NCBI RefSeq assembly: GCF_035653575.1
Contig: NZ_DASRBQ010000186.1
Coordinates: forward strand, 61,314-125,313
Length of the DNA: 64,000 nucleotides
Origin: Actinocrinis sp035653575
GTDB lineage: Bacteria > Actinomycetota > Actinomycetes > Streptomycetales > Catenulisporaceae
Direction: 5' to 3'
This document shows, one piece after another, positions 33,488 through 42,172 of the stretch; the first letter of the stretch is position 1, and the number at the start of each line of letters is the position of its first letter. The position numbers were made by a program, and so were the translations under genes. The notes beneath the pieces are model-generated. The model did not search any database. It worked only from the letters and a program-made list of their open reading frames with translations, and was not told the DNA's origin.

Positions 33488-33829
33488 GGCGCGAAGTCTA
33501 CGGGTTGCCGCACGTCGAGGATGCAGGTGGCGGGGGCATGGCGGCCACGTGGCGAGCGGCGCGGCGGTCCGATGACCAGACCTGTCTAATGCCAAAGACG
33601 GGCAAAGCTTGTGCCAAGGCCCGCGCCGCGGCCTTCCGGCCAGCATGAGCGGGTCGTAGCGTTGAAGCGAACCGGCCGGCAGATGACACGTCCATCGGCG
33701 GTCGCGAGCACAGAGCACAGCCGTCCGCGCGTCCACGCTTCTCCCCCCTTGGCGTGGCCCGCGGGCGGCTGTCGTCCTTTCCCGGCTGCCGCGTCTGCGT
33801 CCCCGGCCGGTATGGAAGAGTATTCGCTC

Positions 33830-34846
33830 ATGGACTCAGCGAAGACGCCGTCTGGGGCGCCCGGGGCGGATGCAATTGCGGGGAATGGGACCGGCCCGGT
33901 TTCGGGCGCGCCGGGGGCCTATCCGACGGGGCGGCAATTCTCCATCGCCGGCGGCGGATATCGCGCCGTGGTCACCGAGGTCGGCGCCGGACTTCGCGAA
34001 CTGGAATTCCTCGGCGGCGGTGAACCCAGGCCGCTGGTCTACGGTTTCGCGGCGCATGAGGCGGCGCACGGCGGTGCGGGCCAATTGCTCGCGCCCTGGC
34101 CGAACCGGGTCGCCGGAGGCCACTACCGCTTCGACGGGGAAGAGCGGCAGCTCGATCTGACCGAGCCCTCCCGCGGCAACGCGATCCACGGGCTGGTGCG
34201 GTGGTCGGCGTGGCGGGTTGAGGAGCACTCAGCTGAGCGCGTTGTGCTCGGCCTCCGGCTCTACCCGCACCCCGGTTACCCGCACATCCTCGACCTGACC
34301 GCGGCCTACGCGGTGTCCGAAGCAGGGCTCGAAGTCGAGGTGACGGCCCGAAACGTCGGCGAGAACGCGGCGCCGTACGGCTATGCGGCGCATCCCTATC
34401 TGCTGCCGGGCGTGGCGCCGGAGCCGGACGCCGCCGACCAGTGGACGCTGCACCTGCCCGCGCAGCACTGGGTCCAGGTCGACGAGCGGATGAACCCGGT
34501 GGGCCTCGCCGACGTGGATGGCAGCGGATACGACTTCCGCTCTCCGCGGCAGCTCGGCCAAAGCCGGCTCGATACCGCTTTCGGAGGCCTGCAAAGGGAA
34601 TTGGACGGCATCGGCAGGGTGCGGCTCAGCGAGCCCGGCGGAGGGTGCGTCACCCTGTGGATGGACCGTGGTTTGGAATGGATCCAGGTATTCACGGCGG
34701 ACCCGCTCGACGGGGAAAGACACCGCGCTGCCGTGGCTGTTGAGCCGATGTCGTGCCCGCCGGACGCTTTCAACAGCGGCACGGATCTGATCCGCCTGGA
34801 ACCTGGTGTGACGGTTGGCCACCGGTGGGGAATTCACGCGGGTTGA
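33830..34846 (+). CDS. Aldose 1-epimerase family protein
   Basis: A 338-residue galactose mutarotase-like protein. Conserved parts include QLLAPWPNRVAGGHYRFDG, the first catalytic His in AIHGLVRWSAW, the second in YGYAAHPYLLPG and Glu near the end (VAVEPMSCPPDAFNSG). These match enzymes that interconvert alpha and beta anomers of aldoses. The start is the ATG at 33830 after GGAAGAG (33814-33820); ATG 33812 is possible. The first 35 residues are low-complexity. It diverges from the PgsA-like gene. It might support galactose use with the GH27 enzymes, though the genes are far apart. Confidence 0.83.
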   Translation: MDSAKTPSGAPGADAIAGNGTGPVSGAPGAYPTGRQFSIAGGGYRAVVTEVGAGLRELEFLGGGEPRPLVYGFAAHEAAHGGAGQLLAPWPNRVAGGHYRFDGEERQLDLTEPSRGNAIHGLVRWSAWRVEEHSAERVVLGLRLYPHPGYPHILDLTAAYAVSEAGLEVEVTARNVGENAAPYGYAAHPYLLPGVAPEPDAADQWTLHLPAQHWVQVDERMNPVGLADVDGSGYDFRSPRQLGQSRLDTAFGGLQRELDGIGRVRLSEPGGGCVTLWMDRGLEWIQVFTADPLDGERHRAAVAVEPMSCPPDAFNSGTDLIRLEPGVTVGHRWGIHAG

Positions 34847-34877
34847 GGTGCATCCGCATGTGCATGCCGAACCCGAA

Positions 34878-34892
34878 CTGACGGGGCGTCAG
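34878..34892 (+). terminator. Small hairpin after the aldose epimerase gene
   Basis: A 6-base-pair perfect stem with GGG loop, 31 bases past the stop codon. Weak for a terminator, but the only candidate in the gap. Confidence 0.35.
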
Positions 34893-34938
34893 GGTAACAA
34901 CTCGCAGGCCGTCTCGTCCAGTGCCTTGATCTCATGCT

Positions 34939-34952
34939 CGCTGATATCAGTG
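34939..34952. promoter_or_regulatory. Candidate MarR operator
   Basis: CTGATATCAG is a perfect 10-base palindrome (34941-34950) within a 14-base near-palindrome. MarR proteins bind 16-20-base palindromes, often in front of their own gene, so autoregulation of the MarR gene 207 bases downstream is plausible. Confidence 0.4.
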
Positions 34953-35158
34953 TTTTTTCTGACTATGGTTCCTGGCTGCTCCATTCGGGTTTATCATGGC
35001 CTGGAGAGTGAGCGACGGCGCTATCCCGTGCGCTCCCCCGGACCGCACGGACGGGGCAAAAGAGCAGCTGGGGCGCGCGGGGCGATGGTCGCATACATCG
35101 TCAAAGCCCTGCGAAAACGCCGTCTGGAGTAGCGCATCAGGATGCGAAGGGGTCAGTA

Positions 35159-35698
35159 ATGAGTACAGCGACGAAGAAATCAAGCCTGTTACCGGCCTCG
35201 GGCGGCCGGTCGGCGCGCCGCGCCAGGGCGGTGGCGGAGGCGGAGCAGGTGCGGGCGCAGGAGTCGGCCTACCGGCCGGCCAGCGGGTACCTGTCCTGGC
35301 TGCTGACGCGGGCGAACCGGGAGCTCGGCCGGCAGATCGACCGGGTGCTCGACGAGGTCGACCTCACCGAGGCGCAGTACGGGGTGCTGCAGGCCCTGAT
35401 CCACCTCAAGAGCGCGTCGTCGGCGACCCTGGCCCGCTCCGTGCAGGTGACCCCGCAGGCGATGGTCGGCCTGGTCGCGGCGCTCGAGCGCAAGGGCTAC
35501 ATCGCGCGCACGTCGCACCCGGGCGCCGGGCGGGTCATCACCACCACGGTGACCCCGATGGGCCAGGAGGCGTTCGACACGGCCAAGCGGCGGATCCGCA
35601 GCCTGGAGCGCAACGTGCGCAAGACGCTGACCGACGAGGAGTACGAGCTGGTCGTCACCAAGCTCGAGAAGCTGAGCACGATAATCTCCGAGGTCTGA
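35159..35698 (+). CDS. MarR-family transcriptional regulator
   Basis: A 179-residue regulator with the MarR winged helix: VDLTEAQYGVLQALIHL, then LARSVQVTPQAMVGLVAALE as the recognition region and KGYIARTSHPGAGRVITTTVT as the wing. The N-terminal 30 residues are a basic extension. AAGGGG is well placed before the ATG. Codon 11 is a TTA leucine codon (35189-35191), rare in such genomes and often a sign of bldA-dependent expression. MarR regulators respond to small aromatic molecules or stress. No target gene is adjacent; a strong hairpin follows. Confidence 0.87.
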   Translation: MSTATKKSSLLPASGGRSARRARAVAEAEQVRAQESAYRPASGYLSWLLTRANRELGRQIDRVLDEVDLTEAQYGVLQALIHLKSASSATLARSVQVTPQAMVGLVAALERKGYIARTSHPGAGRVITTTVTPMGQEAFDTAKRRIRSLERNVRKTLTDEEYELVVTKLEKLSTIISEV

Positions 35699-36144
35699 TC
35701 CACTCGGGATGACCCGCTCCGGCGGGCCGGCCACACCCACCGGCCCGGCCCGGCAGGCGGCGAGGTTCGTTGACGGCCGCGCCGTGCATCGTCCGCCCCC
35801 CAGTCGGGGCGATGCACGGCGCGGCCTTCGTGTGCGCGCCCTTCATCCGTGCTCTTCCTGTCTGCTCTTCATGCCTCCGCATTGCCGCGTTTCGGTACGA
35901 ATCCGGATCTTCCGGCGCTCGCTCGCCTCACCTTTCCGAACGATCCGGCGAAAGCCCCTGTCGCCGGGCGCCGAAGAGGCGATGATGATGTGGAACACCA
36001 CGCGGGCGCCGGAGCTGGACCCGGCCCGGAGCCCGTGAGCCCGCGGACCGGCGTCCGCGGCGCGCGCCGGTTGGATCGTCGTCGCCGCGGGAACAACCTT
36101 CTCCGCGTGGCTGTACCCGGATCGGGCGGAGGCGAGGCGCTCAG
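35699..36144. other. Non-coding stretch after the MarR gene
   Basis: This 446-base gap contains the long hairpin at 35775-35826. The rest should hold the promoter of the GAF/PP2C gene, which I cannot place. A possible 18-codon frame beginning with three ATGs (near 35982) is not supported as a gene. Confidence 0.45.
35775..35826. terminator. Long perfect hairpin after the MarR gene
   Basis: Bases 35775-35791 pair perfectly with 35810-35826 in a 17-base-pair GC-rich stem; the loop contains a further GCCCC/GGGGC pairing. It begins 77 bases after the MarR stop and most likely terminates transcription. Confidence 0.7.
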
Positions 36145-38916
36145 GTGGACCCCGTGGCAGGCGGAGTCGGGCTAGGCGTTCACCGCGGCGCGCTCTCGGC
36201 GCACTCTCCGGAAGTCGTCTTCGCCCCGGAGCGCATCGCCGCGCTGGCCGCCGCGATCGCCCGGTGCGGCGATCAGGCAGCGTCGATGGAAGGGGCCGCC
36301 CGGCAGGCGGTGGCCGCCATGCGCGGCGCCTTCCTCTCCGCGGAGGGCGAGTCCGCGATCGTCCTGGTGCGGCTCTTCCAGACCACCCGCTTCGAGCTGC
36401 TGACCCCGCAGCTGCGCTCGTACGCGCTGGCCCGCATGGCGCCAGGGGCCAGCGGCGAGGGCACCCGCTGCCTGGCGTTGCTGGCCACCCTCGGCGACCG
36501 TCCCACGTGGTGCGACCGGCACGCCTCCCGCGACCACCAGGCGCTTCCGCTGGCCGGCACCGAGGTGGTGCGCCGGGTGCCGCTCGGCCTGACCGTCATG
36601 GACCACCTGGTCGGCGCGGACGCGCAGCGCGCCGCGCATCCGCCGCATACCGGCCGGTCGAGCGCCGACGCCTGGCGCGGAGACCCCGCCGCCCACGGCG
36701 ACTTCGCGCAGGGCGAGGTCACCTTTCACGGCGAGCCCAGACCGTCCCGGGTCGCCGTCCACCTCGTTTCCCAGGTGGCCGGCTCCCCGCTGGTGCCGGC
36801 GCAGTGGCTCGTCGAGGCGCACGGCGTAGCCTCAGCGCTGGGCCTCGGCGGGATCCTGCCGAACGGCGAGCTGTTCAGCGCGGTGATCTTCTCGCGGGTG
36901 CCGATCGACACGGTCACCGCGCACCGCTTCGGCGCGGTCGCCGAGGCACTGTGCGCCACTCTGGCCCCCTTCGCCCACCTGCCGCTGTTCGATCCCGCGC
37001 CGCCGGTGGGCCGGGTCGTGCCGCGCACCGAGGCCGCGTCAGCGCTCGACGAGCGGTACCACGCCAGCCCGATCCTGCCGGGTTCGGCCGACAGCTCGGC
37101 CGGCTGGTCGATGCAGCCGCGCCCCTCGGTCGAGTCGGCGCTGCGCGAGCAGCGGGAACGGCTGGCGCAGGAGTCGCGGATCGTCGAGACGCTGTACTCG
37201 GTGGGCCAGTCGCTGGCCCGGCAACTGGACCTGGGCAAGCTGGTCCAGCACGCGATCGAGGCGGCCACCAGCGTGGTCGGGGCGCGTTTCGGCGTGTTCT
37301 TCTATACCGCGCACGGCGAGGACGGCGCGCCGCGGCGGCGGTACGCGCTGGCGGGCTCGCCCCCGGAGAGCTTCGAGCGGCTCGAGCAACCGCAGGGTAC
37401 TGCGTTGTTCGCTACCAACCCGCCGAACCGCGCGACCGTCCGATGCTCCGATGTGACGCGCGACCCGCGTTACGGCGCGAGCCCTCCGCACCACGGCATG
37501 CCAGCGGGGCACCCTCCGGTCCGGTCGTTCCTCTCCGTGCCGGTGATCGCGGCCAACGGCGAGGTCCTGGGCTCGTTCTACTTCGGCCATCCGGACGCGG
37601 GCATCTTCACCGAGCGCGATGAGCAACTGGCTCAAGGCATCGCGGCGCAAGCCGCCAGCGCGATGGAGAACGCGCGGCTCTACCGGCACGAGCGCACGAC
37701 GGCGATGCGATTGCAGCGCTCGCTCCTTCCGGCCGCGCCGTCGCGTATGGGCGACCTGGACGTGGCCACCGCATACCTGCCCGGCGAGCAGGGCGCCCGC
37801 GTCGGCGGCGACTGGTTCGACGTGATACCGCTGTCCGCGGACCGGGTGGCGCTGGTCATCGGCGACGTCATGGGGCGCGGGATCGGCGCGGCGGCGGTGA
37901 TGGGCCAGCTGCGCGCGGCGATCCAGGCGTACGCGGTGATGGACCTGCCGCCGGCCCAGGTGCTCGACCAGCTCAACAATCTGGTGTGCCGGCTGCCGCA
38001 CGAGCAGATCGCCACCTGCGTCTACGCGGTGTACGACCCCTGCGACGGCACGGTGCGCTGGGCCAACGCCGGGCATCTGCCGCCGGCGCTGGTCTGCCCG
38101 GACGGTTCGGTGAACCTGCTGGAAGCGGACCTGGGCATGCCGCTCGGGGTGGACGGCGCGGTGTTCGCGGACGCGGTCAAGCCGCTGCCGGAGAACGCGC
38201 GACTGCTGCTTTACACCGACGGGTTGGTCGAGTGCCGGGACCAGTCGTTGCAGGACCGCCTCGGCAAGCTGCGCTCGGTGCTCGGCGGGCTGTGCAGTCC
38301 GCAGGCCCCGGTCAATGTGCAGGAAGGCGCGGCGCGGCTGGCCGAGGCGATGCTGACCGGCGCCGAGCACGACGACGTGGCGGTGCTGTTCGTCGCGGCG
38401 CATCCGGCGGCGACGCAGAAGGCCGCGATCACGCTCTCGCCGACGCTTGAGGCGGCGCGCGCGGCCCGCCGCTTCGCCAAGAAGACCACCGCGGACTGGG
38501 GCCTTGACGAGCTGACCGACTCGGTCCTGCAGATCGTCAGCGAGCTGGTGACCAACGCGGTCGAGCACGCGGGCACGCCGATGGAGCTGCGGATGCGCCG
38601 CCGGCCCGGGTCGCTGCTGCTCGAGGTAGCCGACGGGGACGGCCGGCTGGCCCGGCCCACGCCCACCGACAAGACCGACGAGCGGCACCGCGGGCTGATG
38701 ATCGTGCAGACGCTCTCCGAGCGCTGGGGCGTGCGGCCCACCGGCAACGGCAAGGTGGTGTGGGCGCAGATCGCGAACCCGTACGAGACCGAGGTGCCGA
38801 AGCCGGTCGCGCCGGAAGACGCGCGCGAGGAGCCGGGCCCGACCCCGGCGATCAGAACTCGGGGCGGCCGGCGGGCAGCAGCGGCCGCAGTTCCTCACGC
38901 ACCCGCCGCTCGATGA
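36145..38916 (+). CDS. GAF - PP2C (SpoIIE-type) phosphatase - HATPase signalling protein
   Basis: A 923-residue soluble protein with three recognised modules. A GAF sensor domain spans about 350-510. A SpoIIE-type PP2C phosphatase spans about 515-750 (LQRSLLP linker, GGDWFDVI, GDVMGRGIGA, TDGLVECRD, HDDVAVL metal motifs). A GHKL ATPase of the anti-sigma kinase type spans about 760-880 (ELVTNAVEHAG). The N-terminal 330 residues are not recognised. Such proteins control STAS-domain anti-sigma antagonists by both phosphorylation and dephosphorylation. The GTG start is the best available, but its ribosome site is distant. The tail overlaps the convergent gene by 65 bases. Confidence 0.85.
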   Translation: MDPVAGGVGLGVHRGALSAHSPEVVFAPERIAALAAAIARCGDQAASMEGAARQAVAAMRGAFLSAEGESAIVLVRLFQTTRFELLTPQLRSYALARMAPGASGEGTRCLALLATLGDRPTWCDRHASRDHQALPLAGTEVVRRVPLGLTVMDHLVGADAQRAAHPPHTGRSSADAWRGDPAAHGDFAQGEVTFHGEPRPSRVAVHLVSQVAGSPLVPAQWLVEAHGVASALGLGGILPNGELFSAVIFSRVPIDTVTAHRFGAVAEALCATLAPFAHLPLFDPAPPVGRVVPRTEAASALDERYHASPILPGSADSSAGWSMQPRPSVESALREQRERLAQESRIVETLYSVGQSLARQLDLGKLVQHAIEAATSVVGARFGVFFYTAHGEDGAPRRRYALAGSPPESFERLEQPQGTALFATNPPNRATVRCSDVTRDPRYGASPPHHGMPAGHPPVRSFLSVPVIAANGEVLGSFYFGHPDAGIFTERDEQLAQGIAAQAASAMENARLYRHERTTAMRLQRSLLPAAPSRMGDLDVATAYLPGEQGARVGGDWFDVIPLSADRVALVIGDVMGRGIGAAAVMGQLRAAIQAYAVMDLPPAQVLDQLNNLVCRLPHEQIATCVYAVYDPCDGTVRWANAGHLPPALVCPDGSVNLLEADLGMPLGVDGAVFADAVKPLPENARLLLYTDGLVECRDQSLQDRLGKLRSVLGGLCSPQAPVNVQEGAARLAEAMLTGAEHDDVAVLFVAAHPAATQKAAITLSPTLEAARAARRFAKKTTADWGLDELTDSVLQIVSELVTNAVEHAGTPMELRMRRRPGSLLLEVADGDGRLARPTPTDKTDERHRGLMIVQTLSERWGVRPTGNGKVVWAQIANPYETEVPKPVAPEDAREEPGPTPAIRTRGGRRAAAAAVPHAPAAR

Positions 38917-40345
38917 CCGCGAGGTAGAGATTCGCGTCCTCGTCAGCGAAGCGGTCGGTACCGGTCTTGGCGGCCACCGCCTCACGCAGGTCGTAGCGTG
39001 CGCCAGCGGTCACCGTGAGGCCTGAGGCGGCGGCGCGGCCGAGTAGCGAGCGGTGGCGGCGACGGCGTACTGGGTCGCACGCGGTGCGCAGCACTCCGCG
39101 CGGAGCGGTGAATACAGCGGTCGGCAGTTTCCGCAGGGCGCGTACCGCACAGGTGAACGCGATGGCGGCGTCGAACGGCGCGGTACGGTCCGGAACGCGG
39201 TAGCGCTGGGCGATCGGTCCCAGGACGTGGCCGTAGAGCTCGACCTGCAGCAGCCCCGCACCGGCGGTGGCGTTAATGTACCCGGTCACGGCCAGCCCGG
39301 CCGGGTCACCGCCGATGCGCACGCGGCGGAACACCCTCGGTCCGGTGCCCCGCTGGGAGGGATCGGGCGCGTCGGGCAGCAGCCGCACCTCGTTGTCGCC
39401 GAGCCGGGTGGCGAGCGCGGGGACCGTCGAGATCGCGCAGTCGTCGATCAGGACCGTGCCGCCCTTCTCGGACGGGTCGGCCGGGTCCAGCGACCCGAGG
39501 CCGTCGGCCAGCCGCTCGGAGATCCGGTCGAGCAGGTCGGCCACGTCGAAGGAGCCGGAGCGTGAGGCGGCCGGGCCGAGGTCGACCAGCCAGCGGCGGC
39601 GCAGCGCCTGCGGTCCCGCGCCGATGAAGGGGTTCGCCGGGTCGGTCACCGGGTGCTGTTCGAGCCGGCCGTCGGCCAGGCGCTCGCCGAGCACGCCGAG
39701 GGCGTGCTGGGCCCAGGCCGGCTCGGCGGACAGCCAGCGGCTCGGCGTGAACCGGTCGCGGCGCAGCCGTTCGGCGACGGTGATGTAGGCGGCGATCTCG
39801 TCCGTGAGCGTGGCCAGCCAGCAGCACAGCGCGGCCGCGGCCGGGGCTCCGAGCCGCACGGCCGCGTCGGTCGCGCTGGGGACGGCCAGGCGCCAGGTCT
39901 CGCGCAGCCCGAACGGGTCCCAGCTGGTGACGGCCAGGCTGAGCAGCACGAGGGCGCCGAAGCCCCACAGCAGCCCGGCCAGCAGGCCGACGTTTCGGGC
40001 GACCGGGCCCGCCTCCGGGCGCCGGGTGGTGCGCAGGATCAGCCATAGGCCGGCCAGGGAGACGTACCAGGCGGCGATGCTCCATCCTGCGACCGTGGCG
40101 GCCAACGCGAGGATGACGACGATCGCGGCGTCCCGGTACAGCCTGCGGGCGCGCGCCGCGATGCAGTGGCGCAGCACGGTGGGCAGGTCGAGCTCGGGAT
40201 GCGCCACCGGGAGCCGGTGCTCGTCGACCAGCAGTTCGCGTACCGCGCGGCGGGCGAACTCGGGATCGACGTGGGCCGCCGCGCACAGGTAACGGGTGGC
40301 GTCCTGGTCCGCAGGCCGCTGCGGCTCCACGGCGGGGCCGCTCAT
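38852..40345 (-). CDS. Unrecognised membrane protein
   Basis: I do not recognise this 497-residue protein. Three hydrophobic segments (about 73-105, 118-142 and 158-178) lie in the first third, after a cytoplasmic-looking N-terminus with a conserved-style RAVRELLVDEHRLPVAHPELDL stretch (quoted in parts: RAVRELLVDE). The C-terminal 300 residues are soluble and rich in Arg, Asp and Leu. Codon use is normal for the window, so it is likely a real gene. Its end overlaps the GAF/PP2C gene on the other strand by 65 bases. It diverges from rbpA. No function is proposed. Confidence 0.65.
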   Translation of the reverse strand: MSGPAVEPQRPADQDATRYLCAAAHVDPEFARRAVRELLVDEHRLPVAHPELDLPTVLRHCIAARARRLYRDAAIVVILALAATVAGWSIAAWYVSLAGLWLILRTTRRPEAGPVARNVGLLAGLLWGFGALVLLSLAVTSWDPFGLRETWRLAVPSATDAAVRLGAPAAAALCCWLATLTDEIAAYITVAERLRRDRFTPSRWLSAEPAWAQHALGVLGERLADGRLEQHPVTDPANPFIGAGPQALRRRWLVDLGPAASRSGSFDVADLLDRISERLADGLGSLDPADPSEKGGTVLIDDCAISTVPALATRLGDNEVRLLPDAPDPSQRGTGPRVFRRVRIGGDPAGLAVTGYINATAGAGLLQVELYGHVLGPIAQRYRVPDRTAPFDAAIAFTCAVRALRKLPTAVFTAPRGVLRTACDPVRRRRHRSLLGRAAASGLTVTAGARYDLREAVAAKTGTDRFADEDANLYLAVIERRVREELRPLLPAGRPEF

Positions 40346-40713
40346 CGGCTCGCCCTTCTACTCCTTGACAGCGCCTCCATTGTCGCCTGTAGCGGCGCTG
40401 CCTGCGGCGTCTCCCGGCGCATTTGACCAACAGTTTGCCACTCAGACGCTCTACCGTGTCCGCGCCGCGGACCCGTGCCGGGTCCGGCGCCGGGCGGCGC
40501 GGCCGCCCCCGGCGTGTCCAGGACGTGGGCGCCATCCGCTCGACAGGCGGGATTCGAAGACTTATGTCCGGGTATGGCGTAGCTGTCGATGGTTCGCTGC
40601 GCCTTGCGGCACCTGCGGGGGAACAAGACGGCGCGCCGCGACGTTGGGCATACACGGTAGAGACGATGCGGAAGGCGCTGCGGCGCGCGCCGCAGGCAGG
40701 AGGAGACCGGACG
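40346..40713. other. Divergent upstream region of rbpA
   Basis: A 368-base gap that must hold the promoters of rbpA and of the divergent membrane-protein gene. TTGACA (40365-40370) followed after 17 bases by TGTAGC (40388-40393) is a possible plus-strand promoter. A GGGATT near 40549 with GTAT about 17 bases later loosely recalls a sigma-R promoter, which drives rbpA in Streptomyces; this is weak. No other gene is seen. Confidence 0.4.
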
Positions 40714-41205
40714 ATGAGCGAGCGAGCGCTTCGGGGCACGCGGCTCGGCGCGACCAGCTACGAGACGGACAGCGGCATAGATCTCGCGCCCCGCCAGGAT
40801 GTGGAATACAGCTGCCCGAACGGACACCGGTTCGAAATGCCGTTCGCCCTTGAGGCCGAGGTCCCGGCGACGTGGGAGTGCCGGGTGTGCGGCGCGCAGG
40901 CGCTGCGCGTGGACGGCGTGGCCCCGGAGGAGAAGCAGGGCAAGCCGTCCCGTACGCACTGGGACATGCTGCTTGAGCGGCGCACGGTGGCGGACCTCGA
41001 GGAGGTCCTGGCCGAGCGCCTTGAGGTGCTGCGCACCGGCGGGATCAGCTACGCCCCGCCGACGCCCGCTCCGGCCAAGGCGGCCACGAAGGTGGCGCCG
41101 ACCAAGAAGAGCGCGAGCGCCGCGCCCGCGTCCAAGGCGCCGACCACGAAGACCGCGGGCAAGTCCGCGGCTCGCCCGGCGAAGAAGGCCCCGGTCAAGA
41201 AGTAG
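40714..41205 (+). CDS. rbpA: RNA polymerase-binding protein RbpA with lysine/alanine/proline-rich tail
   Basis: A 163-residue RbpA, the actinobacterial factor that binds RNA polymerase and the principal sigma factor and helps open promoters. Core motifs are MSERALRGTRLGATSYETD, zinc ligands Cys34, His38, Cys56 and Cys59, and the sigma-binding THWDMLLERRTVADLEEVL. Standard RbpA ends near residue 115-125. Here a tail of about 48 residues follows, built from Lys, Ala, Pro, Ser and Thr (for example ARPAKKAPVKK at the end), like histone H1 tails. GGAGGAG lies before the ATG at 40714. A terminator hairpin follows. The neighbour ppm1 matches mycobacterial order. Confidence 0.92.
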   Translation: MSERALRGTRLGATSYETDSGIDLAPRQDVEYSCPNGHRFEMPFALEAEVPATWECRVCGAQALRVDGVAPEEKQGKPSRTHWDMLLERRTVADLEEVLAERLEVLRTGGISYAPPTPAPAKAATKVAPTKKSASAAPASKAPTTKTAGKSAARPAKKAPVKK

Positions 41206-41218
41206 TCCGACCGGTTTG

Positions 41219-41240
41219 GCGCGCCGCCTTGGCGGCGCGC
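41219..41240. terminator. Hairpin terminator after rbpA
   Basis: GCGCGCCGCC (41219-41228) pairs perfectly with GGCGGCGCGC (41231-41240) around two T bases, 14 bases past the rbpA stop, followed by TTGTG. Confidence 0.65.
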
Positions 41241-41345
41241 TTGTGCCGTTAAGGGGGCATGCCGAGGCGGCCGAACGCACGGCTAGAGCGGAGCGACGCA
41301 GGTCCAGCGCGCCGCACTTGTCCCGCTCGGCGGTACACGAACCGG

Positions 41346-42113
41346 CTAGTTGTTCTTCGCGCCACGGCGAGTCAGCTTCGCCGTGCGGTCCTGGACGCCC
41401 CACACGGTGGCGCGCCACAGCGCCTCGACCACGATGTTGCCTGACATCTTCGAGACGCCGAACTCGCGCTCGACGAAGGTGATCGGCACCTCGACCACCC
41501 GGAATCCGGCCCGCACCGCGCGGCGGGCCATGTCCACCTGGAAGCAGTAGCCGGCCGACTCGACTCCGTCGAGGCCGAGGCCTTCCAGGGTCGCCCGGCG
41601 GAACGCGCGGAAGCCGCCGGTCGCGTCGCGCAGCTTCATCCCGGTGGCCAGCCGCACGTAGAGGTTGCCGCCGCGGGAGAGCACCTCGCGCGACTTCGGC
41701 CAGTTCACCACGCGCCCGCCGCTGACCCAGCGCGAGCCGAGCACGAGGTCGGCGCCCTGCTCGTCGAGCGCGGCGAGCAGCTTCGGCAGGTCCTCGGGGC
41801 GGTGTGAGCCGTCGGCGTCCATCTCGACCAGGACCTGGTACCCGGCGTCAAGGCCCCAGCGGAAGCCGGCCAGATAGGCCGCGCCAAGCCCTTCCTTGCC
41901 CTTGCGGTGCAGCACCTGGACGCGCGCGTCCTCGGCGGCCAGCTTGTCCGCGATCTCGCCGGTGCCGTCGGGGCTGTTGTCGTCGGCTACCAGGACGTGT
42001 ACCTCGGGATTGTGTTCGTGAAGCCGCGCGACGATCCGCTCCAGGTTCTCCGACTCGTTGTACGTCGGGATGATCACAAGGGTCTGGGCGGCGGTCACGT
42101 GCGGGCCTTTCAT
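41346..42113 (-). CDS. ppm1: Polyprenol monophosphomannose synthase (Ppm1)
   Basis: A 255-residue GT2-family glycosyltransferase that makes polyprenyl-phosphate-mannose from GDP-mannose, the donor for protein O-mannosylation and cell wall mannosylation. LVIIPTYNESENLERIV, VLVADDNSPDGTGEIAD, the DXD motif in VEMDADGSHRPEDLP and GGFRAFRR are typical. It lies downstream of lnt in the same direction (59-base gap), matching mycobacterial Ppm1, where the two are fused, and beside rbpA as in mycobacteria. The ATG at 42113 is chosen; a GTG at 42098 is possible. Confidence 0.9.
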   Translation of the reverse strand: MKGPHVTAAQTLVIIPTYNESENLERIVARLHEHNPEVHVLVADDNSPDGTGEIADKLAAEDARVQVLHRKGKEGLGAAYLAGFRWGLDAGYQVLVEMDADGSHRPEDLPKLLAALDEQGADLVLGSRWVSGGRVVNWPKSREVLSRGGNLYVRLATGMKLRDATGGFRAFRRATLEGLGLDGVESAGYCFQVDMARRAVRAGFRVVEVPITFVEREFGVSKMSGNIVVEALWRATVWGVQDRTAKLTRRGAKNN

Positions 42114-42172
42114 TGCCGGTGGCGGTCGCGGGGATCGGGGCGCGAGACGGCGGCGATCGCGAGGCGGATAGA

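Larger units (their letters stand above)
34847..35158. other. Upstream region of the MarR gene
   Basis: This 312-base gap is AT-richer than its surroundings (a T6 run near 34953-34958). It holds a small hairpin CTGACG-GGG-CGTCAG (34878-34892), which may end the epimerase transcript, and a near-palindrome described separately. No gene is seen. Confidence 0.5.

Noticed and set aside
35982..36038. Possible 18-codon leader peptide starting with three ATGs
   Set aside because: A GAAGAGG precedes it, but there is no regulatory codon run or attenuator directly after it, and it ends 107 bases before the next gene.
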